Shown here: positions 19,857 to 27,525 of the stretch, piece by piece
Layout of the letters: each line of letters begins with the position of its first letter
Numbering within the stretch: the first letter of the stretch is position 1
NCBI GenBank assembly: GCA_009782505.1
Contig: WRIW01000001.1
Location: forward strand, 1-64,000
Length of the DNA stretch: 64,000 nt
Source of the DNA: Clostridiales bacterium
Lineage (GTDB): Bacteria; Bacillota; Peptococcia; DRI-13; UBA5745
Reading direction: 5' to 3'
Notes under the pieces: model-generated
Told to the model about the DNA's origin: nothing
Seen by the model: only the letters and a program-made list of their open reading frames with translations
Database searches by the model: none
Position numbers and translations under genes: made by a program

Positions 19857-22086
19857 GCTGTTGATCCACCAGGATGAATCCATAGACTGGCTTACGGAGA
19901 GATATCCCCAGCCCGCGGAATCGGACAAGATACGCAGAGCCTTTGATTTCGCCGCCGAGGCCCATCGGGAGCAGGTACGGAAGTCGGGGGAGCCCTATGT
20001 CACCCACTGCCTGGCTGTAGCCTGCATACTCGCCGACCTGGGCATGGACGCCGCCTCCGTCTGCGCCGGGCTTCTTCACGACGTGGTGGAAGACACCGAC
20101 GTTACCGTGGACGAGATCAGCGGCTTATACGGGCCGGACATCGCCCTGATCGTAGACGGCGTCACCAAGCTGGGTAAGTTCGAAGGGCGCTCAAAGGCTG
20201 AGCGTCAGGCGGAAAGCTTCCGAAAGATGTTTCTGGCCATGGCTAAGGACATCCGGGTCATCCTGGTCAAACTGGCCGACCGGCTGCACAACATGCGTAC
20301 CCTGAGCGTCCATACCCCGGTGAAGCAGAAGGAAATCGCCATGGAGACCATGGAGATATACGCGCCCCTGGCCCACCGGCTGGGCATATTCAGCCTAAAA
20401 AACGAGTTGGAGGACCTCTGCCTGATGTACCTCGAGCCGGAAAGGTACCGGTACATCCTTAAGAGCCTCGCGGACATGCAACTGGAGCGGGAAGCCTATA
20501 TAGACGAGGTGATCGCCATCATCCATGGCAAGCTGGAAGAAGTGGGCATCAAGACGGAGATCCGGGGCAGGCCGAAGCACCCGTACAGCATATATCGGAA
20601 GATGAATGCGCAGAATAAAGACGTCAGCGAGATATACGACCTCATCGCCGTGCGCATCATCGTGGATTCCGTACAGAGCTGTTATGCTTCCGTGGGCATT
20701 ATCCACACCATATGGAAGCCCATCCCCGGTAGGTTCAAGGACTTTATAGCGATGCCCAAGGAAAACATGTACCAATCCATCCATACCACGGTCATGGGGG
20801 ACAAGGGCGAGCCTTTCGAGATACAGATACGCACGGAAGAGATGCACAGGATAGCGGAATACGGCGTGGCGGCCCATTGGGTGTACAAGGAAGGCGCGGA
20901 GAAGGACTACGACCGCTACTTCGAGTGGCTGAGGCAAAGCCTGGAATGGCAGTCCGAGGTGAAGGACACAGACGAATACTTCGAGATGCTGAAGATGGAG
21001 ATGTTCCAGGATATCGTCTTTGTGTTTACGCCAAAGGGCGACGTCATGGAGATGCCCGTGGGGGCCACGTCCCTGGACTTCGCTTACCGGGTGCACACCG
21101 ACATCGGGCACCGCTGTGTGGGCAGCAAGGTAAACGGCAGGATCGCTACATTGGACTACAAGCTGACCAACGGCGATATCGTGGAGATACTCACGTCCAG
21201 GCACTCCACCGGCCCCAAGAGAGACTGGCTGAATATCGTCCGGACATCCCAGGCCCGCAGTAAGATCAGGGGCTGGCTCAATAAAGAGCGGCGCAGCGAG
21301 AACCTGGAGCGCGGCAAAGAGATACTGGAGCAGGCGCTGTCCCGCTACAGCCAGGTGGAGAAAAACCTGCTGAAAAGCGAAATCATGCTGGATATCGCCA
21401 GGAAATCCGGCTGCCATACGCTGGAAGAGCTGATGACCTCCCTGGGCGACGGCGGTACCACGCTAAAGACCCTGCATAACCGCATCCGGGAAGAAATCGT
21501 GAAGTACGCCGAAGCCGCGTCCAGTGACGCGGAGGTAGAAGCTAAGGCGAATGAAGAAGGGGCGAAAGCCGCGAAGAAGCAGGCTGAAGCTTCGGCCAAG
21601 TCCTCCGAAGGCATCGTCGTGCGGGGGGTGGACAATGTGATGACCCGCCTGTCTCACTGCTGCAACCCCTTGCCCGGCGACCCCATCCTTGGCTATATCA
21701 CCCGGGGGCGGGGCGTATCCATACACCGCAGGGACTGCTCAAACGCGCGGCATTACCTTCAGGATGAAAAGGACCGCATCGTGGAAGCCGCTTGGGACGC
21801 GGAGCTGCTGGGCTCCTTCACCTCCGAAGTGGTCATCGAAGCCCGGGACAGGACCAGGCTCACCGGGGACATCCTCGCCGCCGTAGCGGATATGCGGGTG
21901 CCCATACACGCCATCCATTCCCGGGAGATGAAGAACGGCAGGGCCCTAACCAACCTGAAGCTGGAAATCAAGAATATGGAGCACCTGAACTATGTCATCG
22001 AGCGCATAACCAAAGTTAGGGATGTGACGGCGGTGCACCGGGTTGTGCCGGGAAAAGAGGCAGCGGCAGATATCGGTATCATATAA
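19846..22086 (+). CDS. relA: Bifunctional (p)ppGpp synthetase/hydrolase RelA/SpoT
   Basis: The enzyme makes and degrades the stringent-response alarmone. The ORF track starts at 19771, but AAAGGAGG directly ahead of ATG 19846 (MTDELLIHQDESIDWL) fixes the start, giving 746 residues. The HD hydrolase domain has LLHDVVEDTDVT. The synthetase domain has HPYSIYRKM and the RFKD motif typical of bifunctional enzymes. TGS (VFVFTPKGDVMEMPVGATSL), a conserved zinc-finger-like region with SHCCNPLPGD, and a C-terminal ACT domain follow. Both active sites look intact. dtd, the common next gene in Bacillus, is missing. Confidence 0.96.
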   Translation: MTDELLIHQDESIDWLTERYPQPAESDKIRRAFDFAAEAHREQVRKSGEPYVTHCLAVACILADLGMDAASVCAGLLHDVVEDTDVTVDEISGLYGPDIALIVDGVTKLGKFEGRSKAERQAESFRKMFLAMAKDIRVILVKLADRLHNMRTLSVHTPVKQKEIAMETMEIYAPLAHRLGIFSLKNELEDLCLMYLEPERYRYILKSLADMQLEREAYIDEVIAIIHGKLEEVGIKTEIRGRPKHPYSIYRKMNAQNKDVSEIYDLIAVRIIVDSVQSCYASVGIIHTIWKPIPGRFKDFIAMPKENMYQSIHTTVMGDKGEPFEIQIRTEEMHRIAEYGVAAHWVYKEGAEKDYDRYFEWLRQSLEWQSEVKDTDEYFEMLKMEMFQDIVFVFTPKGDVMEMPVGATSLDFAYRVHTDIGHRCVGSKVNGRIATLDYKLTNGDIVEILTSRHSTGPKRDWLNIVRTSQARSKIRGWLNKERRSENLERGKEILEQALSRYSQVEKNLLKSEIMLDIARKSGCHTLEELMTSLGDGGTTLKTLHNRIREEIVKYAEAASSDAEVEAKANEEGAKAAKKQAEASAKSSEGIVVRGVDNVMTRLSHCCNPLPGDPILGYITRGRGVSIHRRDCSNARHYLQDEKDRIVEAAWDAELLGSFTSEVVIEARDRTRLTGDILAAVADMRVPIHAIHSREMKNGRALTNLKLEIKNMEHLNYVIERITKVRDVTAVHRVVPGKEAAADIGII

Positions 22087-22102
22087 CATTAGGAGGTAAT
22101 GT

Positions 22103-22738
22103 ATGGACATCTTTTTTATGCCTGTGGGCATGCTGGGCGCGAACTGCTATATCTTAAGCGAGCCGGAGGCGCCGGAGTGTTTCATGATCGATCCGGGAGG
22201 GGAGGCGCATATCATCATCAACCGCCTCGATTCCCTGGGTATCAAACCGAAATACATACTGATCACCCACGGCCACCCGGATCACATCGAAGCCATAGAC
22301 GAGCTGCGGGAAGCCTGGCCTGAAGCCCGCGTCATGATCCACGAAGGGGACATGAAGACCCTTACCAGCATCGACAGGAGGTTCCCCACCCCTCAGTGGG
22401 CTAAGGAAGGCGCGGGGGGCGTGGACTTCTACCGGGAAGGGGAAGAGATACGCTGCGGCGGCATGAGCCTCCGGCCGGTCTTCACCCCGGGGCACTCCCC
22501 CGGCGGCGTATGCCTGATCAACGACGAGGAGAACTGCGCCTTCACCGGCGATACTTTATTTAACGGCTCCGTGGGCAGGTCGGACTTCCCCGGCGGGAAC
22601 TACCCGGATCTGGAAGCCTCCATCCGCCAAAAGCTTTACCGGCTGCCCAGGGACATGAAAGTCTTTCCCGGGCACGGGCAGGATACCACCATCGGCAGGG
22701 AGATGGAGTCCAATCCCTTTATCCGTGAAGGGTCCTAA
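22103..22738 (+). CDS. MBL-fold metallo-hydrolase (glyoxalase II-like)
   Basis: 211 residues with the binuclear metal motif THGHPDHIEA (HxHxDH), a further histidine in FTPGHSPGG, the aspartate in FTGDTLF and a final histidine in VFPGHGQDT. These are the ligands of a hydroxyacylglutathione hydrolase-like enzyme. The substrate is unknown. AGGAGG lies 7 bp before the ATG. This gene regularly follows relA in Clostridia and overlaps hemZ by 14 bp. Confidence 0.9.
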   Translation: MDIFFMPVGMLGANCYILSEPEAPECFMIDPGGEAHIIINRLDSLGIKPKYILITHGHPDHIEAIDELREAWPEARVMIHEGDMKTLTSIDRRFPTPQWAKEGAGGVDFYREGEEIRCGGMSLRPVFTPGHSPGGVCLINDEENCAFTGDTLFNGSVGRSDFPGGNYPDLEASIRQKLYRLPRDMKVFPGHGQDTTIGREMESNPFIREGS

Positions 22739-24269
22739 TGAGGTGGCCGCGCTAAAGCATCTGCGCTTCGCTTCCAACCACGCGGGGGACCTGACGATAT
22801 ACGCCGACTACATGCGTACGTACGGCTATCTTCTCGCGGACGCCGCCGGGGAGACGCGGTCGGTTGGGATTGACAGCGCCTCCCCGGCGCTTCGGCTTAC
22901 CTGGGCGGCGGGCGTCGCCGGGGTGACTATCGAGTGGGCGGAGGGGGGCGCGAGCTTTTCCCATTATGAAGAGATAAAGCCGGCGGTATTTCAGGAGACG
23001 GAGGAAAACCGCCGCCGCCGCGTCATGCGCCTTGCCTTTCACCATCTCCTGGAAAAAGAACCGGGCCTCCGGGAACAGGAGCGCCTCGCCCCCAGCCCCT
23101 GGGGCATACTCACCGGGGTGAGGCCAACGAAGATGCTTCATCGCTTTCTCGACCAGGGCTTGTCGGATGCGGAGATAACCTTGATTTTACGGGAAAGCTT
23201 CGGTATGGATGCCGGAAGGATAAGCCTTCTCCTGGATGTATGCCTCCTCCAAAGGCCGAGGCTGCCTCTTCTGCAGCAGGGCAGAAAGAAGATCAGCCTG
23301 TATCTGAGCTACCCTTTCTGCCCCAGCCGCTGTGAGTATTGCTCCTTTCCGGGTTATGACCTCAAGCGGTGGCGGAAGTGGCAGGAGCCCTGCCTCCGGG
23401 CTATGGAGCTGGAGATAAGCAGCATCGGGCGGGCTGCCGCCGATATGGGTTTTCAAGTAGAGACTTTTTATTTTGGCGGGGGCACCCCCACCTGCATGCC
23501 GCCGGAAGAGATGGACAGGATACTCGGCGCAGTCGAGGGGAGCTTTGCTTTCCTGCCGGGATACGAGTGCACGGTAGAAAGCGGCCGGCCGGAAACCCTT
23601 ACCCGGGAGATGGTCGGGATCCTTGCCGCCCATCCTGTAAACCGTATATGCGTGAACCCCCAGAGCATGGTGCAGGCTACCCTGGACCGTATAGGGCGGC
23701 GCCACGGGACGGCGGCTGTAGCCGAAGGAATAAGCGCAGCCCGGGCGGGTTTCCCGGCGGACAGGGGCTTGCGCGTCAACTGCGACTTTATACTGGGCCT
23801 GCCGGGGGAGAAGCCGGAGGACGTGGCGTATAGTATCAACGAGATACTGGGGTTGAAGCCGGACAACATCACCCTCCACGGCCTGGCGATAAAGCGGGGC
23901 TCCGTGTACAAAGAAAGCGGCGAAAGCATGCCCGGGTCAGCCGACGGCAGGGAAATGATCAGGCAAAGCCGGGAGATGATGGATGAAGCCGGATACAAGC
24001 CATACTATCTGTATCGCCAGAAGGATAGCCTGGCGGGGGGCGAAAATGTAGGCTACTGCCTGCCCGGGCGGGAATGCCTATATAATATCCTGATGATAGA
24101 GGAACGCCAGACGATACTGGGGCTGGGCGCCGGGGCAGGGAGCAAATTTCTGGAGAAGGGCGGCTGGGCATTGGAGAATATTTACAACCCCAAGGATATG
24201 ATACAATACATCGAAGGGGTCGAAGGGCAGATCCGCCGAAAAGTTGACAAGCTGGCTATTCTTGCATAA
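22725..24269 (+). CDS. hemZ: Coproporphyrinogen dehydrogenase-like radical SAM protein HemZ
   Basis: A radical SAM protein of the HemZ group (related to HemN/HemW), linked to anaerobic haem metabolism. 514 residues. After a divergent N-terminal domain comes WGILTGVRPTKMLHRFLDQG, the HemZ-specific block, then the cluster motif CPSRCEYCSF, FYFGGGTPT and RVNCDFILGLPGE. The start is uncertain: GTG 22725 overlaps the previous gene, and GTG 22743 is an alternative. Its last codons contain a near-perfect promoter for aspS. hisS, usual between hemZ and aspS in Clostridia, is absent. Confidence 0.92.
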   Translation: MKGPNEVAALKHLRFASNHAGDLTIYADYMRTYGYLLADAAGETRSVGIDSASPALRLTWAAGVAGVTIEWAEGGASFSHYEEIKPAVFQETEENRRRRVMRLAFHHLLEKEPGLREQERLAPSPWGILTGVRPTKMLHRFLDQGLSDAEITLILRESFGMDAGRISLLLDVCLLQRPRLPLLQQGRKKISLYLSYPFCPSRCEYCSFPGYDLKRWRKWQEPCLRAMELEISSIGRAAADMGFQVETFYFGGGTPTCMPPEEMDRILGAVEGSFAFLPGYECTVESGRPETLTREMVGILAAHPVNRICVNPQSMVQATLDRIGRRHGTAAVAEGISAARAGFPADRGLRVNCDFILGLPGEKPEDVAYSINEILGLKPDNITLHGLAIKRGSVYKESGESMPGSADGREMIRQSREMMDEAGYKPYYLYRQKDSLAGGENVGYCLPGRECLYNILMIEERQTILGLGAGAGSKFLEKGGWALENIYNPKDMIQYIEGVEGQIRRKVDKLAILA

Positions 24270-24272
24270 AAT
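24244..24272 (+). promoter_or_regulatory. aspS: Strong sigma-A promoter of aspS
   Basis: A consensus -35 TTGACA (24244-24249), 17 bp spacer and -10 TAAAAT (24267-24272) straddle the hemZ stop codon. The roughly 45 nt leader holds a short stem, CGACG / CGTCG, with no T-run. There is no room for a T-box. Confidence 0.75.
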
Positions 24273-24326
24273 AGTGATTTATTAAAGACGGGGCGCCGAC
24301 GCTTCGTCGGGAATCGAGGAATTGTT

Positions 24327-26132
24327 ATGACGACTACAAGCTCCATGCAGGGACTGAAACGAAGCTGCTACTGCGGCCAAATGCGAGCCGCCGACGTAGA
24401 TAAGACCGTGACGCTGACCGGATGGGTTCACAGGCGCAGGGATCACGGCGGAGTCATCTTTGTGGATCTCAGGGACAGGGAAGGCCTTGTCCAGGTAGTA
24501 TTTGACCCCGCCGCTATCGCCCCGGACGTGTTCAATCTTGCGGAAAGCTTACGCAACGAGTATGTGCTGGGGGTCACCGGCAAGGTCAGGCGTCGGCCCG
24601 AGGGCTCCGACAACCCCAATCTTAAAACCGGCGAGGTGGAAATCCTGGCCGCGAGCCTTCGCGTCTTCAGCCCGGCGAAGACGCCGCCGTTCTACATCGA
24701 AGACGACGTAAACGTGGAAGAAAGCATCCGCCTGAAGCACCGGTATCTCGACCTGAGGCGGCCAAAGCTCTACCAGGCCCTGGCACTGCGCAGCAAGGTG
24801 AACCAAAGCATACGCGGATATTTTACCGCCAACGGCTTCCTTGAGGTGGAGACGCCTATCCTGATCAACAGCACCCCCGAAGGCGCCAGGGACTTCCTCG
24901 TGCCGAGCCGCCTCCGGGCGGGGGAGTTCTTCGCCCTGCCCCAATCCCCTCAGATATATAAGCAGATACTCATGGTGGCGGGGATCGACCGGTACTTCCA
25001 AATCGCCCGCTGCTTCCGGGACGAGGACCTCCGCGCGGACAGGCAGCCGGAGTTCACCCAGCTTGATATGGAGATGTCTTTCGTGGAGAAGGAAGACGTT
25101 ATGGATATGATCGAGGGCATGGTCGCGGCGGTGTTTGCCGAAGCCCTTGGCCTCGCGCTGCCGCGGCCGTTTCCGGTCATGACCTGGCAGGACGCCATGG
25201 AGCGCTACGGGTCGGACAAACCGGACACACGCTTTGGCCTTGAGATCGTAGAAGTCGGGGATATCATCGCCGGCACGGAGTTTAAAGCTTTCACATCCGT
25301 CCTGGACAAAGGCGGCAGGGTCAAAGGTATCAACGCCAAAGGCTGCGCCGGCTTCTCCCGGCGGGAGATCGACGACCTGACGAAGCTGGCCGCCGTGTAC
25401 GGCGCCAAGGGGCTGGCATATATCACGATACAGAATGACGGCGAGTATAAATCGCCCATCGTCAAGTTTATGACAGAGGAGCAAGTCGAGGCCATCGTGG
25501 AGCGCATGGAGGGCAAGCCCGGGGACGTCCTATTCTTCGTGGCGGATACTTTCCCGGTGATGTGCGCCGCCCTGGGCCATATCCGGCTGAAGCTGGGCGA
25601 GATACTGGGGCTCATCGACCCGGATAAGTTTGACTTCCTCTGGGTGGTGGAGTTCCCTCAATTTGAGTATTCCCCTGAGGAGAAACGCTATGTAGCCATG
25701 CACCATCCCTTTACCATGCCTATGGACGAGGATCTGGACAGGATGGAAAGTGATACGGGCAAGGTCAGGGCAAAGGCTTACGACATCGTGCTCAATGGCG
25801 TCGAGGTAGGCGGGGGCAGCATCCGTATCCACCAGAGGCAGGTGCAGGAACGTATGTTCCAAGTGCTGGGCTTCACTCTGGAGCAGTGCCGTGAACGCTT
25901 CGGCTACCTGCTTAACGCTTACGAATACGGCGTGCCGCCTATGGGGGGGCTTGCCATCGGCCTGGACAGGTTGGTGATGCTGATGCTGAAGCGGGATAGC
26001 ATACGCGATGTGATCGCCTTCCCCAAGACCCAAAGCGCCATGGATCTGATGAGCTCGGCGCCTTCCGCGGTGGAAGGGAAGCAGCTTGAGGAGCTCCACA
26101 TCGCCGTCGTCGCCAAGGAAGAAGAATCCTAA
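24327..26132 (+). CDS. aspS: Aspartyl-tRNA synthetase
   Basis: A class II synthetase of 601 residues, the long bacterial form. N-terminal anticodon-binding OB fold (VTLTGWVHRRRDHGGVIFVD), motif 1 region (FLEVETPILINSTPEGARDF), motif 2 (FQIARCFRDEDLRADRQPEF), the inserted GAD domain (about 300-410) and motif 3 (MGGLAIGLDRLVML) are all seen. I cannot tell a discriminating from a non-discriminating enzyme by eye. A large palindromic element begins 43 bp after its stop. Confidence 0.97.
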   Translation: MTTTSSMQGLKRSCYCGQMRAADVDKTVTLTGWVHRRRDHGGVIFVDLRDREGLVQVVFDPAAIAPDVFNLAESLRNEYVLGVTGKVRRRPEGSDNPNLKTGEVEILAASLRVFSPAKTPPFYIEDDVNVEESIRLKHRYLDLRRPKLYQALALRSKVNQSIRGYFTANGFLEVETPILINSTPEGARDFLVPSRLRAGEFFALPQSPQIYKQILMVAGIDRYFQIARCFRDEDLRADRQPEFTQLDMEMSFVEKEDVMDMIEGMVAAVFAEALGLALPRPFPVMTWQDAMERYGSDKPDTRFGLEIVEVGDIIAGTEFKAFTSVLDKGGRVKGINAKGCAGFSRREIDDLTKLAAVYGAKGLAYITIQNDGEYKSPIVKFMTEEQVEAIVERMEGKPGDVLFFVADTFPVMCAALGHIRLKLGEILGLIDPDKFDFLWVVEFPQFEYSPEEKRYVAMHHPFTMPMDEDLDRMESDTGKVRAKAYDIVLNGVEVGGGSIRIHQRQVQERMFQVLGFTLEQCRERFGYLLNAYEYGVPPMGGLAIGLDRLVMLMLKRDSIRDVIAFPKTQSAMDLMSSAPSAVEGKQLEELHIAVVAKEEES

Positions 26133-26174
26133 AAAAGCAAAACTCCTGCCCCGTGAACTGCGACATAGCAATGC

Positions 26175-26428
26175 TTACAGTTCAGGAGGTCAGGGGTCCA
26201 AAGCGTGGCTATTTGTAAGCGATGGATTGAACGGCTTCGTCTGCAGATAAGCAATCGCAAGCCTGGCAAATCCGTGGGTGCGACATGGACGTCGCACCAG
26301 ACGGAACGCGACACGAAGTCGCGTTGGAGTCGCTAGGGTTTGCATCGAACGATTGCTATATCTGGCAGAAGCTGTGAACCATCGCGGCAAATAAGCGCGC
26401 TTTGGGCCCCTGACCTCCTGAACTGTAA
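26175..26428. repeat. Palindromic element A (family A/B/C), 254 bp
   Basis: A very long imperfect palindrome downstream of aspS. The outer 31 bp match with one mismatch; each end begins TTACAGTTCAGGAGGTCAGG read inward. Pairing continues inward with interruptions for about 80 bp per arm. The tip holds two perfect hairpins: stem GGTGCGAC / GTCGCACC with loop ATGGAC (26277-26298), and stem AACGCGAC / GTCGCGTT with loop ACGAA (26305-26325). It has no coding capacity and no T-run. It is homologous to element B (inverted, after the ABC-F gene) and, at its core, to element C (after ppdK). It could be a MITE-like mobile element, a structured 3' UTR or a chromosomal binding site. Confidence 0.85.
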
Positions 26429-26459
26429 CCTTACGCGAACACAACCGCACAGGTTTTGC

Positions 26460-26488
26460 TTGAACTTCTCGGCGGATTGTGGTAGGAT
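26460..26488 (+). promoter_or_regulatory. Promoter of the 6S RNA
   Basis: -35 TTGAAC (26460-26465), 17 bp spacer, -10 TAGGAT (26483-26488). Transcription would start near 26495, just ahead of the small 5' stem GTAAAGG / CCTTAC. Confidence 0.65.
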
Positions 26489-26494
26489 TTCTCC

Positions 26495-26712
26495 GTAAAG
26501 GGCGTCTCCTTACACTCTGATAAACAACACACCCTGCGATGACCGTGACCGCGCCCATGTGTTTTGAGCCAACACATTTTGATTGGGAGCCTGACTCTCC
26601 GCCTGTGACTTGCATGCCTGCTGCGGGTAGGAGCGATTAAGCAGGCGGGAAGGCGCCCACCTGCGAGAGCAGGTTCAAAACAAAGGCCTTCACGGCATTG
26701 TGGGGTGATTTT
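26495..26712 (+). ncRNA. 6S RNA
   Basis: A structured non-coding stretch between aspS and tcdA, the locus that holds 6S-1 RNA (bsrA) in Bacillus subtilis. 6S RNA mimics an open promoter and binds the housekeeping RNA polymerase. A closing stem pairs CACCC..ATGACCGTG (26530-26547) with CACGGCAT..GGGTG (26691-26707) and is followed by ATTTTTATT, so it doubles as terminator. Inside are segments of 6S appearance: TTTTGAGCCAACACA, TTGGGAGCCTGAC and GCCTGCTGCGGGTAGG / GCAGGCGGG. The expected length is about 180-218 nt. The call rests on position, promoter and by-eye folding; a covariance search would settle it. Confidence 0.75.
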
Positions 26713-26714
26713 TA

Positions 26715-27512
26715 TTGAATTGGCAAGATCGGAGTATGCGGCTGATCGGCCATGCAGGCGCCGAAAGGCTTAGCCGGGCCCATGTAGCCGTCTTCGGCTT
26801 GGGTGGGGTAGGCTCTTTCGCAGCGGAAGCCCTGGGGCGTTCGGGTATAGGCAGGCTCTCTCTCGTGGATCACGACACTGTAAGTGTGTCCAATCGAAAC
26901 CGTCAGCTCCCCGCTTTATGCAGCACCGAAGGCATGTACAAGACCGAGGTAGCCGGCGCCAGGCTGAGAGACGTCAACCCCGGGCTGGAGCTGCACCTAT
27001 ACTCCTTCAGGATGACCGGGGAAAACCTCGATGCTATACTGTCCGGACCGGGCGGAAAGCCGGATTTCATCGCCGACGCCATCGACGATATCCAAGGAAA
27101 AATCTCCCTGATCCTCGCGGCTAAGAAAAGGGGGATACCCATCGTCTCCTCCATGGGGGCGGGTTATCGGCTGGATCCGGCAAAGCTGGCTCTGGGGGAC
27201 GTCAGCGAGACCCATACTTGCCCGCTGGCACGGAAACTGCGAAGGGGGCTACGGGAAGCGGGTATCGATAGCGGCGTAGCGGTGGTATGGTCCAAGGAGC
27301 CCCCCATCGCCGCCTTGGGCGGCTGGGACGCGGCGGGATCCGGCGTGAACGCTATTGAGCCCAACGCGGACGCGATGGAGTCCGCCGTGGGCGCGGCGAA
27401 ACCCGTTGAGCCTTCCGGGCCCCCGGGACCTGCCAGCATGGTGTTTGTACCGGCGGCTGCAGGCTTGCTGATGGCTTCGCATATCGTCAGAGAACTGCTT
27501 AATCAAGCATAA
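26715..27512 (+). CDS. tcdA: tRNA threonylcarbamoyladenosine dehydratase-like ThiF/E1 protein
   Basis: TcdA cyclises t6A-37 of tRNA to ct6A in an ATP-dependent reaction. 265 residues. The ThiF fold shows VFGLGGVGSFAAEALGRSGIG (ATP loop), LVDHDTVSVSNRNRQ and FIADAIDDIQGK. Near the end an Ala/Pro/Gly-rich insert (about 212-240) replaces the usual short loop. The start is taken as TTG 26715 because residues from there align with family N-termini; ATG 26736 is an alternative. Its ribosome site GGGGTGA lies inside the 3' arm of the 6S closing stem, so only transcripts that read through the stem, or start inside it, can express it freely. Confidence 0.87.
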   Translation: MNWQDRSMRLIGHAGAERLSRAHVAVFGLGGVGSFAAEALGRSGIGRLSLVDHDTVSVSNRNRQLPALCSTEGMYKTEVAGARLRDVNPGLELHLYSFRMTGENLDAILSGPGGKPDFIADAIDDIQGKISLILAAKKRGIPIVSSMGAGYRLDPAKLALGDVSETHTCPLARKLRRGLREAGIDSGVAVVWSKEPPIAALGGWDAAGSGVNAIEPNADAMESAVGAAKPVEPSGPPGPASMVFVPAAAGLLMASHIVRELLNQA

Positions 27513-27525
27513 AGGAGAAAAGGCC

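Noticed and set aside
20395-21417. 340 aa minus-strand ORF inside relA
   Set aside because: It is the antisense shadow of intact relA, with no start site and no motif.
24273-24326. T-box or riboswitch before aspS
   Set aside because: The leader is under 60 nt, with one short hairpin and no T-run or T-box sequence.
26190-26615. 141 aa minus-strand ORF over element A and the 6S RNA
   Set aside because: It spans a perfect palindrome and a structured RNA; the translation is low-complexity Arg/Ser text and there is no ribosome site.
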